Below are positions 11,661-24,402 of a stretch of 64,000 nt of DNA, piece by piece. Made by a program: the position numbers and the translations under genes. Within the stretch, counting starts at the first letter, position 1. Every line of letters begins with the position of its first letter. Source of the stretch: Ochotona curzoniae (lineage: Eukaryota > Chordata > Mammalia > Lagomorpha > Ochotonidae); the NCBI RefSeq assembly GCF_017591425.1, contig NW_024465797.1, forward strand, positions 124,001 through 188,000, given 5' to 3'. Under the pieces are notes generated by a model. The model had not been told where the DNA came from and made no database searches. It saw nothing but the letters and a program-made list of their open reading frames with translations.

Positions 11661-14439
11661 AGAAATGTTCTCTGCACCAAGTATCAACACAGCATGCTGT
11701 TCTGGAGTCCTCATGTGCTATCCTGCCCATCATGATCCTTCCCTTGACATCTGTTCTGGCAGCCACCCACAGAGTCCACACTCTGACATCCTGAGACCAT
11801 GACTGTATTGCCTAACATAGAGCCGGCCGTAGGAACATTTCTGTTTTACACCAGTAGCAGGATATTTTTACTACTGCAGGTATCTTTACCATCCCCAGAT
11901 ATGCGCAGTTGGTGCCCGCAAGCAAACTGCTTTCCTAAGCTATGGATTGGATATTTCTTCTGACGCCAACTACATGAGAACATGTCCACAAATGCCAAAG
12001 GAAACACCAGCTCTTAGCACATAATCAAGTTAACAGCCAGCACTGTCATCTCATAGGTGACATTGGAAGCTCACGCTCTTTTCAGCAAATGTGTGCTTTC
12101 AATCCGATTATTATCTTATCGCTTAATGCAAAATGGCTGCAAGTTTTTGAGAATGTTCTACCAAGGAGAGGGTCCACTTTCCAGATGCCTCTTCATTAGG
12201 GAAAAGGCAAATTTTGCAAAGTCTTCTTATTGCTCAGACTTTTCCAAACATGTAATTTCTCCTAATTCTTCTCAGATTTCAAGCAAAGAGTTTTCAAGCT
12301 GTTCCAAAGCTCAGACATCTAAGCAAGAGAAATTCAGTGAAGGAAGAAATGTAGCTATGAAGATCAGATGCCAGTAAATGACTTTCATATCAGAAGAGCA
12401 ACTTTGTGTAGAAGGAAATCAAATCTGTCAATGTTCATTCAGCATGCTGGCACACCTGAGAGATATTCAGTTTCCTCCTAGATGAAACTGTGTGCTGGAT
12501 GCCACTTGCATTTTTCTATCCCTGATACTCTAATTGAATTGTGCCTATTTCTCTTTTCCTCTGTCTGGATTTTTCAAATGCTCCTTAGATATGTTGCTTC
12601 AGGTAAAGTTTCTTTAAAGTGTGAAGGTGCTATTTCCCTGGTATACTGAGGGTTTCTATTGTGAAGGAGTTAGGTTTGGATTCTCAAGCAAACGACCAAT
12701 GAAATGCTTGGAATACCCAGTAGACCTCCAGGTGTATTCGGGGATAAGAGTGTGATGGAAACATGTGTCAGGATACAAAATCTCAGTGACATTGCATACT
12801 AAGAACACCCTTAATAACCAACCATGACTCTAATAAGTTCTATCGAAGATCATCCCGTAGCTTGGACACCTGCCTTTGATGAAAGAATACATCCCAACAG
12901 CTACCCAGTGTATGCCTGTTCCATATCCCAGCAGAATGGAGCAACTTAATTTTGCCAAACATTTGGATTAATAAGTACGATCCACAGTGGGTCATAGGGA
13001 CGTGCCATACAAAGGGACTCTTCAGATGGCCAAACGCGCATCAAGCATTGGCTATGTCCACACTTTTGCCCAGAAAAGCCTTAAGCAGATGACGTGCTAA
13101 CTTCCCAAACTCACTGAGTTCATTCACCAGATAATAATTCTAGTCATGCACAATGCCTGAAAATACATTAAAAACAAAATGGTGAGTCCACCATGAGCTT
13201 ACTCTGATTTGAAGATTTCTTGAATTCCTTCCATATGGAAGAAGATAATAGTCAAATCCCTCTGAAGCCATAAATCCCAAAGATTCTACTGCTATGACAG
13301 GTAATGGTGTCTTAAGAATCCCCCACTGACTCTCATTCTCATCCTCAATTCTCAGTAAATGCACTTCTGGAAACCCAAATGCAAAATGAAGGCAAATAAT
13401 TGCCTGAGATTAAACCTGAGGTTACACAAAATATCAACCAGGGAGCAGCTGTGTAAGAAGGAGATCTAATGTGAGAGACATCTGTGCCTTCCCCTCCCCT
13501 CCACTAACAGCCAGACCCTGTGGCTTGCCTGCAGAATGAATGGCCTCTCTGTGAGTCCCTGATGGTTCTGACACTAGGAGCCCTTCAGCAGGCTCAGAGC
13601 CTCAGATGTATTGTGCTCATCTCTGTTCCCTGCTGACATGTGTGCTTCTCATAGTAATCGTGTACATTTGATTGGCCTAGCCAGGACTAGCTGGGACTCT
13701 GCCTCCTGTACTCACTTCCTCTGCATGTTCTCAGAGATAAAGAATGGTTTTCCAAAGAGATCTTTCTACCAAGTTTTGTGAATATGGTAGATACTTACAC
13801 CCCCTCCTGAATCCCTTTGAGAGGGAACTAGAGTGACACAGGGCTTTCAGTTCATAAAACTTGGCAGAAATCACAAGACAGAATTCCTTGAATCAAGTTA
13901 CAAAAACCCTGGCTTTGTCTATACACTCTTTCTCACTTTCACCTGCTTTAGTAGAATGCAACTGTCACATTCCAGCTACCCTTGTCGAGAACTACCCAGA
14001 GGAGAAGGGAAGAAGCATTTTGCCTCACAGTCAGGGCGAATAAAGCCCTCAGTCACCTGGCACAAACGGAACTGAATCCTTTCCACAAGGACCTTGTGCC
14101 CTTGGAAACAGATCCTTCTGAAGTGCAACTGTCAGGTGAGATGCCTCAGTTGGAACCATGAGAGAGGAAGTCCATCACGGCCACCAAAAGCAGCCATGTT
14201 TGGATTCTTGTCCATCAGAACTTAGATTATAATATGCATTGGCTGTTTGGTGACCAAATGTTTTGAGACATTTGGATAGATAGCTAGAGAGGACAAATAT
14301 ACTGCACACAGGAAATATTCCTGAAAGTCTCACTAGAGAAAATAAAGCAGCTTCCTTCAGACAGGTGATGCCTCATCTCCGGAAAACAGCTCTGCATGCC
14401 TCTCTTAGAAGTTTCCTTGGGTCTGTTTTCTGGAGCAGT
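11661..14439. other. 2.8 kb of unique non-coding DNA
   Basis: No repeat or gene identified. The 106-codon frame at 12057-12377 has no recognisable domain, an unusual serine/lysine-rich composition and no flanking exon signals strong enough to call it. Confidence 0.45.
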
Positions 14440-14615
14440 TAGACCTCAATAGTATAAATGGTGACTCCATCACTTACTAACTCCTTGGCAGTGTAGAAGT
14501 CATTTAAATCTTTTCTGCCTCTATTTCCTCATATAGAAGATGGGAATAATACTACTACCTGTTCCATGTGAAGTTACACTATTTTATGGCAGTGTCTCAG
14601 CATGTAAAACAGTTT
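14440..14615 (+). mobile_element. MIR
   Basis: CACTTACTAACTCCTTGGCA, TTCCTCATATAGAAGATGGG, AATAATACTACTACCTGTTC and GTCTCAGCATGTAAAAC follow the mammalian-wide interspersed repeat core in order. Diverged, as expected for this old tRNA-derived SINE. Confidence 0.8.
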
Positions 14616-17080
14616 CTATTGCATAGCAGAAGAAAAATACATGTCCATAAGAATGAATACCTTGATTTTAATCCACCAATTATACTGCAATTCATATGAG
14701 ATTTATCACTCCTGCTAGTGTTATTTGCCTGATATCACCCCAAGTTACAGGTAGCTCAAGAATGTGCTTACCTACTTACACTCAGAACACTATCAATCTA
14801 TCAAAGGTCAATTGGCTGAATGTTCTTATTTAAACTTATTTTTGTTGATACAGTTTAATAGATTTTATTTAAAATGTACTCTTGACATGTCACCTATTTG
14901 TGATGTTCTCTGCAGCATTCCAACACATGTACATTATGTGTAGTAATCAAAGGAGACTGCTTGGAATACCAATAGCCAATTCATTATTCTCAGACAGTAA
15001 TTCTATTGTACTACAGGACATCACAGATCATTCCTACTACTCAGCTGCACTTGAATCGTTTTGGGTGCAAGAACAAGTTGCCATCTTTCCTGATTATGTC
15101 TCCTCCTTGAGCTCTGGGTGATCTTTCAGAAGAATTTTCCATTTGAATTTTCAATCACCATTGAATTACACATACTTCTTATTTTCCCATCAATGAAATT
15201 GATTAGAATCTAGATATACCTAGTCTACAGTTAATAAAGTATGGGGACATGCATGAAAAGTCTTTAAATGTGAGGATTTAAAGGATCCACACTTTGGATA
15301 CCTCTCTGTAGGCACCTCACTGAGGCAGTGTGCCATTCGTCAACAGAGAATCACCAGGGAGGTAGAGCAAATGTAACCATGTGTCTCGCTCCACATCTTC
15401 AATGAAACAATCCCAAACCTCTGCTGCTTCTTGATGTACTCCTCACTCTGTGTTGCAATCACTGAACCACTTAAATAAAAGTCTATTTCTTCTAGATACC
15501 TGTGGGGTTCCAGGGTAGAAGGACCTCATCACTTGAGAATCTGCCAAGCAATGAAAATGTTTGAGTTTTGCTCAGTGACTCAAGGCTGGGCGGGAAACCT
15601 GTGCTGTAACAAGCTGTCCAGCTGGTTCTGTTTGATGTTCAAGTTAGAATCACTGCGATAGGGCAAGAGTTTTGGTTTATTTTTAAGGGCAGTGCTCCTG
15701 GGATATTTCCAGAATCTAGTGTTTATCTTACGGCAATCACCCAGCCAGTGTATGTGAAGGAGTCTCTAGGTAGAGCTTTGGCATCTGAACTGTGTCTCTC
15801 TAGGCCTCATGCTGTCATCATCTGAACTCTCAGGGTCTGCATAACAAAGATAAAAACCAGCTTTAGAAACCCATGCTGTTCATGCTTCAAGCCATCCTTG
15901 CAGACAGTTCTTGCTCTCAGTATAGCCCAGTCCCTCATCCCAGGATCCTCTTGTCCGAGTACAGCCTACACTATTTAAGTGAGCCTATCTTAATGAGTTA
16001 TTGACCCTAGTTACTCATTTTTGTTACCTCAAATCCCAGCACAGTTTTCAGAAAACAGATATTACAAAATAGGTTTACTCATTAGCAAGTGATTATGGTG
16101 TGGCTAAATGGACATGATGTTAAATCAGTGTTAAAATGATCACAGAACTATCTGTCAGGTTGATCCTGAAGAAGAACCAGTTGTTACTAATTGGGTACTT
16201 CACATCATTCCCAGCCAGCCAGATCAGACACAGGGAGCCATGCTTTCCCTAACACCTTCCTTCTTCCTTCACTTTGTAGCCTTTCCTGCTCTCTGTCCTG
16301 GTCCAGGGCCTGGCTTTGGTACCCCTTCTCTCCGCATCTTAATCAAGCCTGAAAAGAAAGACATCAAAAGAGAACTGAAGAAAAACGCCATTTGGTTTTG
16401 TTTTGCTTTGTTTTGGTTTTTTTTCCTTCTTTGTGTAACAGCTGTTTTCTTGAGGAGCTAGTACCAGGCACATTATGGGTCCTTGGGACATGTTACTCAA
16501 CAGGACAGACCAAGCGTAAATTCAGTAGGAGACTGAGTAAACAAGTAGGGAAAGTAACGGAAATGCATATGTAGAATGATCCACTGGAACTGGGTGGTTT
16601 CTCTGAGAAACAGCAAGCAGAGTGGCTGGGAATAACAATGCTGAAGTGACAGACAGCTGTAAGTGGATTTACTGGCCAGCACTGAGCATTGCATGCAGGG
16701 GATCTTCAAAACCCTTTATTTCATATTTTCTGGGTTCACCTCCTTTATTATTCCAATGAGCCGCAGGGCTTTGGATGCAATTAATATGTAAATGGCTCTA
16801 AGAGGTTTGCTTCCAGTGTAGCCCTCCTCCAGACACTCCAGATGTGTATACACACTCTTGTTGTTGCATCTCCATGTGGGGACAGAGAAAGGATCTCCCA
16901 TTCAGTTCTCCAAGGATAATTCTCTTCCACTGCTCCCCAGGCCATGGAGAAGCACCACAGTGCCACAGTCCTTCTTATCCTCATGCATGAAGACTATAGC
17001 TTTTTAGTTGTTCTCAAACTCCCTCAAAAGATATGACAGCAAATCTTGTGTCCTCTGCCTATAGAAACATCCCTAGCTTC
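14616..17080. other. 2.5 kb of unique non-coding DNA
   Basis: No gene or repeat family recognised. A GTTTTG-rich run (about 16396-16430) is the only simple sequence. Confidence 0.45.
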
Positions 17081-17760
17081 CAATTCTTCACACGAGCCTA
17101 TGATCCATTCCCTGTCCTTTCTGGAGTTATCTTGTATAATGTTGGGTTGTCACAGCTACCAAAGAGGGCCACTCTGTGGCAACTCAGGAACACTCCTGGG
17201 ATCCAGTCCCTCTGTTGCTGTTTCCTTACCTTTCCTCTCACAAAACCTAAGCTTTTCACCTTGGCCCAGGAGGGATCTCTGCTGCAAGGTCTTCCTGAAC
17301 TAATTCATTTCAACATATCAATGCCCTCATCCTTCTCTGAATCTTGGATTCTCCTTTGTAGTCCTAGCACATTCAACATACCGTTTCATCCTAAGGCCTT
17401 TGCACTAGTTTTGCAGCTCCCAAGTATATGCTAAAACCAGGCATAATTTCAAATTTTAAGATCAAAATGCACTTATTTACCTATTTGATTTCTCTACAAG
17501 CCTCTTGAAATAACTATGCCTTTTCCCAGATATCGACATCTCTCATTCTCTCTCTCATTCCAGGTCTTGGCTGTTGGCCCTGAACACTCTGCCAAGTTAT
17601 AACTTTCACCTTTTAGCAGTTACTGTCCCGTGACATGCCACATGCTTTACTCATTTATTATTCAGCACACTGTTCCCAGGATGTTAGCTTTAGAAAGACA
17701 GAGCTTTTGTCTGAATCCCTTCTGCATTCCTGCTCATAATAGAATAACTAGAAGGGCCTG
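17081..17760 (+). mobile_element. L2-like LINE 3' region
   Basis: CTAAGGCCTTTGCACTAGTT, CTCATTCCAGGTCTTGGCTG, TTACTCATTTATTATTCAGC and GAGCTTTTGTCTGAATCC follow the order of the ancient L2 3' end. The 133-codon frame at 17033-17434 lies across it and has no recognised domain. The 5' limit is approximate. Confidence 0.5.
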
Positions 17761-17839
17761 AATATCCCCTTCACATCCTTGACTCCAGTCTTTGGTTGGG
17801 GACCAGTTGTGGGTAAGTAAATCTGGTGCTCCATGTCAG

Positions 17840-18005
17840 TTGGTCCCCATGACAACCCTCTAAGGTGCAGCTGTTTTACTCACAAGCAAACCAAGGGATG
17901 CGTCTGCAGCAGTGATATGTAAAGGCATGTCTAATGGCAGGTATCTTGTGCCAGTTAGACCTGAAACTGAAATTTCTACTGCAAACCCCACACTGTTTTC
18001 ACTAT
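17840..18005 (-). mobile_element. MIR
   Basis: Reverse-complement MIR order: CATGACAACCCTCTAAGGTG, GCTGTTTTACTCACAAGCAA, then ACCTGAAACTGAAATTTCTA and CCCCACACTGTTTTCACTA. Well diverged. Confidence 0.65.
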
Positions 18006-18694
18006 AGTAAACATCTTCTTTTTAATTATATGTTCCAGCTCCTTCATGTGATGTTATAATCTTGGTATTTTATGCCGATCTTGGGGAAACAGACCTTTCC
18101 AGCACTAGCTGGTCCCTAGAGAGAACACTTTATTTATCCTGCAGTGTGTCTTTCATATGCCAAACAATCACATCCAGTTCCAGTATAAGGCTCTGAATTT
18201 ATTTTAAAAAATCTAGTATTAAGGTGGTTGACCCCTTCTCACCCATTCCTTCCAACAGGAATCAGAATAAATATTTCTGTCTCCCTTGTCCCTCACTCCA
18301 CTACTGAAATACCCAGTGTCTCCCAAATGCTTCTGGGTGGTAATGAGCCTGTTTTTCTAGTAAACCATGAATACCTAAACATCTTTTCAATGGCAGGTGT
18401 GTCCTAAATTTTAAGCCTTCTCTTACTTAAGTAACAATGAAATCTACATTTGCTATGAGTGGATAGCAGGCTGTGTGGAAACTCTGTCCTAACCAAAAGT
18501 TAAAATGATTTCCAGGGACCATTTCAAATTTAAAATTAGTGTGGGAAGATCTTGGGAGGCTGTTGAGAAAGTGACATAGGCATAAAAAATAAGGACGTAT
18601 TTCACATGGTCACAGGCATATTGGAGAAGGAGAAAAGAAAACCTAGAAAACTAGCACCTGATTAATGTTGCTGTATACGATATGACGTGTTCTC
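18006..18694. other. Unique non-coding DNA
   Basis: Nothing recognised. Confidence 0.45.
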
Positions 18695-18750
18695 CATTAT
18701 GCCAGTCAATCTCATAAAGTCCTAGTAAGTAGGTATTGTTATTATCATCT
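18695..18750 (-). mobile_element. MIR fragment, abutted by a SINE insertion
   Basis: AATCTCATAAAGTCCTAGTA followed by AGTAGGTATTGTTATTATCA is the MIR core in reverse. The match ends at the TSD of the SINE at 18767. Confidence 0.65.
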
Positions 18751-18766
18751 AAAAAATCTAAAAATT

Positions 18767-19105
18767 GTGCCTGGCCCCATAGCCTAGTATCTAAATCCTA
18801 GCCTTGCATGGGCTGGGATCACATATGGGGGTTGGTTTTAATCCTGGCTGTTCTACTTCCCATGCACCTCCCTGCTTTTGGCCTGGGAAAATATTTGAGA
18901 ACGGCCCAAATTGTTGAGATTCTGCATACTCATGGAAGACCTGGAAGAATTTCCAGGCTCCTGGCGACAGATCAGCTCACTAGCTGTTGTGGCCTCTTGG
19001 GGATTAAATCAGTGGACAGAAGGTCTTCTTTTTTGTCTCTCCTTCTCTTTGTAAATCTTTCAATTAAAAACCAAATAAAAAAAAACAAAACAAAAATAAC
19101 AACAG
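18767..19105 (+). mobile_element. CSINE, full length with imperfect TSD
   Basis: Complete plus-strand copy: TGCCTGGCCCCATAGCCTAG, GGTTTTAATCCTGGC, GGCCTGGGAAAATATTTGAG, GGGATTAAATCAGTGGACAG, then an A-rich tail with AAAAACAAAAC repeats. Flanks AAAAAATCTAAAAATTG (18751-18767) and AAAAAATCTGAAAATGG (from 19106) are a slightly diverged TSD, so the insertion is of moderate age. Confidence 0.9.
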
Positions 19106-19777
19106 AAAAAATCTGAAAATGGAATTCCAAAAATTTAGGTGTCTTATTCCAATAGAGATAGAGTAGAGATGCAGTCATTTTTGGTACCAATGTTCCATTT
19201 GTCAACATACTTATCTACCCACTTGCCACAGACACAGGGACAAGACTAAGGGTGGGGCTAGCTGGTATTACTGACCAGATAAATCCAGCCTTTGTACTTC
19301 TCTGATTTATTTCAAAAGAATTATACCAGATTCTTTTATCTCTATATTTCCTGGGGTTTTCTTATTCTCAAAAATCTAAAACCACTCCATTGGTTACGTT
19401 AGTAGGTATAGCTCAAATATCTTTCTCTTAGTTAACAGACTTAAATGCTCATATAACACAGAGTTAAATTGATAGGTATAGGTTGGGAACTGACTTCACC
19501 GAAGGCTCTCTGAACAAATCACTCCTGAGTGATGGGCAGATATGCTGCCATCAACCTCCTCCCCAACTAAAGTGAAATTTAGAATAACAATATTTAGCTT
19601 CTTTATCGACTCATTTCTTGGAAGACACCCATGGTTCATTTAATAATGCACATCTATTTGGCAAGAGAATGGGTCCCTGAAGTCAGGTAATCTATTAAGG
19701 AAATAAACACAGTAAAACATACAATGCAAGAAGAAATAAAGGGCTTGGATATTGGAAGGTTTAAAAATAACCCAACA
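19106..19777. other. Unique non-coding DNA
   Basis: No gene or repeat recognised beyond the TSD at its left edge. Confidence 0.45.
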
Positions 19778-20106
19778 GGGCTCTACAAGGTAGCCTAGTG
19801 GCTAAAGTCCTCACCTTGTATGCGCCAGGGTCCCACACGGGCAGTGGTTCCAATCACAGCTGCCCTGCTTCCCATCCAGTTCCCTGCTTGTGGCCGGGGA
19901 AAGCAGTTGAGGATGGCCTAAAGCCTTGGGATCCTGCACCCATGTAGGAGACCCAGAAGAAGCTTCTGGCTGCTGTGTTCAGATTGGCACAGTACTGGTC
20001 ATTACAGTCACTTGGGAGTGAATCATCGGATGCAAGATCTTCCTCTCTGTCTCTTCTCTCTGTGTATCTTACTTTGTGATAAAAATAAAATTAATATTTA
20101 AAAAAA
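19778..20106 (+). mobile_element. CSINE, full length, pika-type
   Basis: GTAGCCTAGTGGCTAAAGTC, CCTGCTTGTGGCCGGGGAAA, GGGAGTGAATCATCGGATGC, AAGATCTTCCTCTCTGTCTC, then an A-rich tail. Carries the GAATCATCGGA subfamily marker. No convincing TSD was seen. Confidence 0.92.
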
Positions 20107-20249
20107 GGAGAAAGGCAAAATGATCAAGAGAGGAAAAGAGAGGGAGAGATGGAAGTGAGAGATCATGAGAGATTTAATGATCAACTGCAGTGCTGGGCCA
20201 GGTTGCAGTTGGAAACCTGAAACTCCATTCCATTGCCCCACAAGGAAAC

Positions 20250-20395
20250 CTGGAACTCCAGCAGCTGAGTCACAACCTACTGCCTCCCAGGATTTGTACC
20301 AGCAGGAAGCTGGACAGGAAACAGAGAAGCAGAGGCACAAACTGGCATCTTGATGTAGTTAAGCTACAGCTGGACTTGCTCTGCTGTTCACCATA
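20250..20395 (-). mobile_element. Decayed CSINE fragment
   Basis: TGCCTCCCAGGATTTGTACC, GGAAGCTGGACAGGAAACAG and CACAAACTGGCATCTTGATG look like the reverse-strand mid and 5' part of a SINE with many changes. Confidence 0.45.
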
Positions 20396-20529
20396 AACTC
20401 TGCAATTAAAAGTCTTAAGCTCGGTGTTTTTATTGTTGTTGTTTTTGTTTTACAAATTCTCAACATTACACAAGAATTACTGCTACCTAATTTCAAAATG
20501 ATCATATTAACCCCAAAAAAGGAACTGTA

Positions 20530-20870
20530 TACCTCTAACTAATCTTTAAACGCTAAATTTGTCCTAGTCTTTTCAAATTTCCAGTCTCTACAATCCTGCA
20601 TAAATAATAATCTACTTTCGGTTAATATTAAGCTGCCAATTCTACACTCTTCATATAAATGAAATCACACCAAATGTGGCCTTAGTACTCAGCTTCATTT
20701 AGAGGCTATAAGGCAGTAAAAGCTCCATTCATGTGATAGCATGAATCAGCACTTAATTGGTTTTTGTGGCTTAATCACATTCCTTTATGTATACTATTAC
20801 ATTCTACAGAGTTCATTTGTTCATTTGTTGATGCACATTTTGGCTCTTCTGTTTTTAAGTTCTGCTTCAT
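20530..20870 (-). mobile_element. L1 3' UTR-region fragment
   Basis: On the plus strand, ATATAAATGAAATCACACCA, TTCATGTGATAGCATGAATC, GTTCATTTGTTCATTTGTTG and CACATTTTGGCTCTTCTG follow the classic reverse-complement L1 3' end order. A SINE follows at 20911. Confidence 0.65.
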
Positions 20871-20910
20871 TTCCCCCACCAGATAATCCCTGCACCTTTG
20901 CTGAAACCAA

Positions 20911-21188
20911 GTGGAGCCAGCTATGTGGTTCATCAAGTTCAGGCACTACCTTAAATGCTGGCATACCATACAGGTCCTGGTTCCAAATCCTGCTCCATGT
21001 CTGATCCAGTTCCTTGCTAATGCACCTGGAAAAGCAGAATAAGATGGCCCAAGGCCTTGGATCTCTGCACCCATATGTGAGACTTGCGTGGAGCTGCTGG
21101 CTTCAGGCTTCAGCCCTGGTTGTTACAGCAGTTTGAGGAACAAACCAATAGGTAAATTTCTCTAACTCTGTCCTCAAATAAATAAATG
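20911..21188 (+). mobile_element. CSINE, older rabbit-like subfamily
   Basis: GGAGCCAGCTATGTGGTTCA, GATCCAGTTCCTTGCTAATG, AAGATGGCCCAAGGCCTTGG, TTTGAGGAACAAACCAATAG and CCTCAAATAAATAAAT. The GAACCAATAG/CAAATAAATAAA tail marks the older form. Confidence 0.8.
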
Positions 21189-21459
21189 ATTCAGTTGACA
21201 GTGAACAGACAAGCTCATCTCAGGAATCTCAATTTTGATAGCCATCCATATAATTGATGCAACTGCTACTGACACTGCTGTATTTTACAGCAATTTTGAC
21301 ATAAAAAAGTATAAACCCTCTACGTTTGCTCTTCATTCCCAGGCTTGTTATAGACATTCCTACTTCCCTTTTGTTACGTAATGATTAGAGGAGAAACTTA
21401 TCCAGTTCCTTAAATGAAAGATTTGTCATTTTTAAAGGAAATATACTGAATCTAAAGAT

Positions 21460-22930
21460 CAATCAGAGAAGCATTGTTGTCTTACTAATATTAGCTGTTT
21501 CAATTTGTGCCTTTTCATCTATTTCTGTTTTTTTTCCTCTAATTGAAAATGCTTGTGTGTGTGTGCATGTGTGTGTATTGTCTACAGTACAACTTGTCAG
21601 TATATTTGTATAATATGTACTCATCAAGTGAGCATAATCAACAATTCCCCTCACTGACATTATTTTATGATTGGAGGGGATTCTTTATGATTGGGGCTTC
21701 CTTCTGCTACTTGGTCATGGACTATAGACTGGGTTATTGTGAACCAGAGTTAGCTTAGATTCCTGTTACAGTAGGCATCTGTTCCTTTGATCTCACCATT
21801 TAGTGCCTGTAACTGTAATCTTCAGCCCAAACTTATATAATTCTTGCATTTGTTCAGTTAAGTTTGTCCTTCAGTATTGAATCCTTTTTGATGCTATTGT
21901 AGATAGCAATGCTTTCTTATGTGTATTCTCATATTTCTCATACTTACAATAGAGAATTTCAGCTTGTTTTGTATAATGTATTCTGAATTCATTACTCCTA
22001 GAAGTTGTATGTATGTTTGTTCTTTGGGATGCTCTACATTCAAGATCTTGACAACGGTGGTAATTGTACTGAATCTTTTTAAATATAGATGCATTTTTTT
22101 CTTTTTATCTGTCATGGATGGAATATTCAATATAATGGTGAGTAGAAGCAGTAAGAGATGCCATTCTTATTAGATTTCTGCTTTTATAGGAGAGCATTAA
22201 TTACCATGCATGATAGTTTCTGTGTCTCCCACGAAATTGTTTGTCAAATTGAAGAAGTTCATTTTGCTTCCTTGTTTGCTGATCATTAATATTATTTGTT
22301 TTGAATTTTGTTGTTTTTATTTTTCTACTTTAAATTAGATAATCTGGTTATAGAGTTTTTCTTCTTTATTATGACTGCATCATACTGATTGGTTTGTGTC
22401 TGGGGAATAAAAATTAATCTTGGGGAAAGCATCCAACTCTTTTTTTTCAATAATCTGATTCACATTTTACATACAAGCATATTGGATATTAGCATACAGT
22501 TCTCATTTCCTGTGTTATTCTTGTTGATGACTTTAGAATGAGAGCAACATTAGCCTAATGGAATGAATTAGGAATACTTTCCTTCTCAATTACATTTCGA
22601 AAAACCTCAAAAAGATTGGAGCTGGTTGGGGTTTTTGTTTGTTTCTTTGTTTTTAATATTTAGTAGATTCATCACTAATATTCCTGGTACAACCTCATCA
22701 TTACTTGTTATAGTTCTACTTGAGCTACATGCTCTTCTTGAATCACTTTTGATAATTCATGTTTTTCTAAAAATCCGACTATTTTGTTTACTGCAAGTAT
22801 ATTTGCCTTTGGCAAGTAATTTTATATAGCAACTTTATAACATTAATTTGTCTGACATTGTCCATAACATTCTGTTTTCCATCTGTGATTTTTGTTCATT
22901 TAGTTATCCGTTTTTTAAAAATCATATTTT
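21460..22930 (-). mobile_element. L1 ORF2 segment, degraded
   Basis: The plus strand reads as the reverse complement of L1 ORF2: GTGAGTAGAAGCAGTAAGAG then ATGCCATTC, GATGACTTTAGAATGAGAGC, CCTAATGGAATGAATTAGGA, CTTTCCTTCTCAATTAC and AAAGATTGGAGCTGG. Many stops and indels. Open frames within it are not functional. The left limit is approximate. Confidence 0.7.
21554..21577 (+). repeat. (TG)n microsatellite, short
   Basis: Alternating TG with one CA interruption (GTGTGCATGTGTGTG). Confidence 0.9.
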
Positions 22931-22934
22931 TCTG

Positions 22935-23256
22935 ATTCATTTATTTTTATTGGAAGGCAGCTTTATAGAGAAAAGAAGAGACACTGGAAGAAAGATAAAT
23001 CTTCTATCCTCTGCTTCACTCACCAAACAATGGCTACAATGGCCAGAACTGAGCTGATCTGAAGTCAGAAGCTTCTAATGGATCTCCCATGCAGGTACAG
23101 GTTCCCATGGCGATGGGCCATCCTCTACTGATTTCCCAGGCCACAATCAGGGGACTGGATGAGAAGTGGAGCCATTGGGACATGACTTGGTACAAATACG
23201 GGATCCCGATACTTACAAGGCGAGGATTTAACCATTGAGCTATAATTCTGTGCCCT
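22935..23256 (-). mobile_element. CSINE, full length, diverged
   Basis: Reverse order: CATTTATTTTTATTGGAAGG, CAATGGCCAGAACTGAGCTG, TTTCCCAGGCCACAATCAGG, TACGGGATCCCGATACTTAC, GGATTTAACCATTGAGCTAT. It lies at the edge of the minus-strand L1. Confidence 0.88.
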
Positions 23257-23344
23257 TGAGCCTAAAATTTGAAGAAGCATTTTTTTTTTCTTAATTTCCC
23301 ACATGGCACATTTATTTTGATTATGTCTTGTTAAGTATTTAGAG

Positions 23345-23430
23345 GAGTGGGTAGCTGCCTGCTTGTAACATGTGGAAGCAGTCGAGGATGGTCCAAAGCC
23401 TTGGCATCCAGCACCCATGTAGGAGACAAA
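23345..23430 (+). mobile_element. CSINE mid-element fragment
   Basis: GCTGCCTGCTTGTAACATGT, GGAAGCAGTCGAGGATGGTC and CCAAAGCCTTGGCATCCAGC match the SINE middle. Both ends are missing. Confidence 0.7.
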
Positions 23431-24084
23431 TGAAGAAAAGGTCCAGGTGTTACATCCATGACCATTCAACCAATTCCACATTGCCTTTAGTAAATGATTT
23501 TTAAAAATGCATTCTCAATTCAAGGTTGGAGATGAGTTTTTTTTATATCCTTCAGAAGTTTACAAGTTTTGATTTGAGTAGAATCTTCAAAAATAAAAGC
23601 AACTTTGTTCTAAGGAATTCTGCCAATTAGCAGGATATGAATGAACTTTAATTGCTTCTGAGAACATTTATTTGAATAAAAGAGACATTTTCAAAATCTC
23701 CAAATGCACGCTTGAAACCAGATGCCTCTTTGAATGATAATAATTTGGTTTTCCCCTGAAGTCACCTGCATATGCTTTATTTGTATTTCTGTTTCAACTT
23801 TTTCTAAAAGATCTCTTCTCCAACAATATGGAACAAATAAGTACTCCTGAATGACAAGCCAATTTCCCAGGGGTAAAGTTTCAACTGTGCCCTGTCATCT
23901 TTAGTCTTGCATCTCCTGTGATAAGAACTATGAACTCCCAACAAGATTCTGCACCTAAAACTTCCACAAGATCAAGACAGAAATGTTTCTCTTAATGCAA
24001 ACCTTTCCTAGGCCTCTCTTTCTGACTGTGACCGTTAACGATGATCACTGTTTCTGAGTAATTAACCAAAGGGGATCTTCGCTA
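23431..24084. other. Unique non-coding DNA
   Basis: Nothing recognised. Confidence 0.45.
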
Positions 24085-24402
24085 TGACACAGCCAGTTAA
24101 GTCTCTTCCAATGTTGATGCTACCACCCCGTATGGACTGAGAGCCAGGACTGCTCCATGTCATACCCAGCTCTCTGCTAACATCCTGAAAGGGCAAGAAA
24201 ATAGTCCAAGTGTTTGGGACTCTTCATCCATATGAAAGGCCAAGATGCAATTCCTGGTCCTTGACTTCAGCCTCACCCTTCCTATGCATTGCAGGCATTT
24301 TTGGAGTCAACCAGCAGATGGAAGATCTTCCTTTCCCTCTCCCTGTGTGTCTCTGTCTCTTCCTCTCTCTATCACTTTCAAACAAACAAGTGAGTCTTTA
24401 GA
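24085..24402 (+). mobile_element. CSINE, older rabbit-like subfamily
   Basis: ACACAGCCAGTTAAGTCTCT, ACCCAGCTCTCTGCTAACAT, TTGGAGTCAACCAGCAGATG, GAAGATCTTCCTTTCCCTCT and ACTTTCAAACAAACAAG. The CAACCAGCAGATGGAAG block is the older diagnostic form. Confidence 0.8.

Noticed and set aside
12057..12377. 106-codon frame in unique DNA
   Set aside because: No recognisable domain, no promoter or splice context, and length within chance expectation for 64 kb.
17033..17434. 133-codon frame
   Set aside because: It overlaps an L2-like repeat, and an overlapping 85-codon frame exists in another phase. Likely chance.
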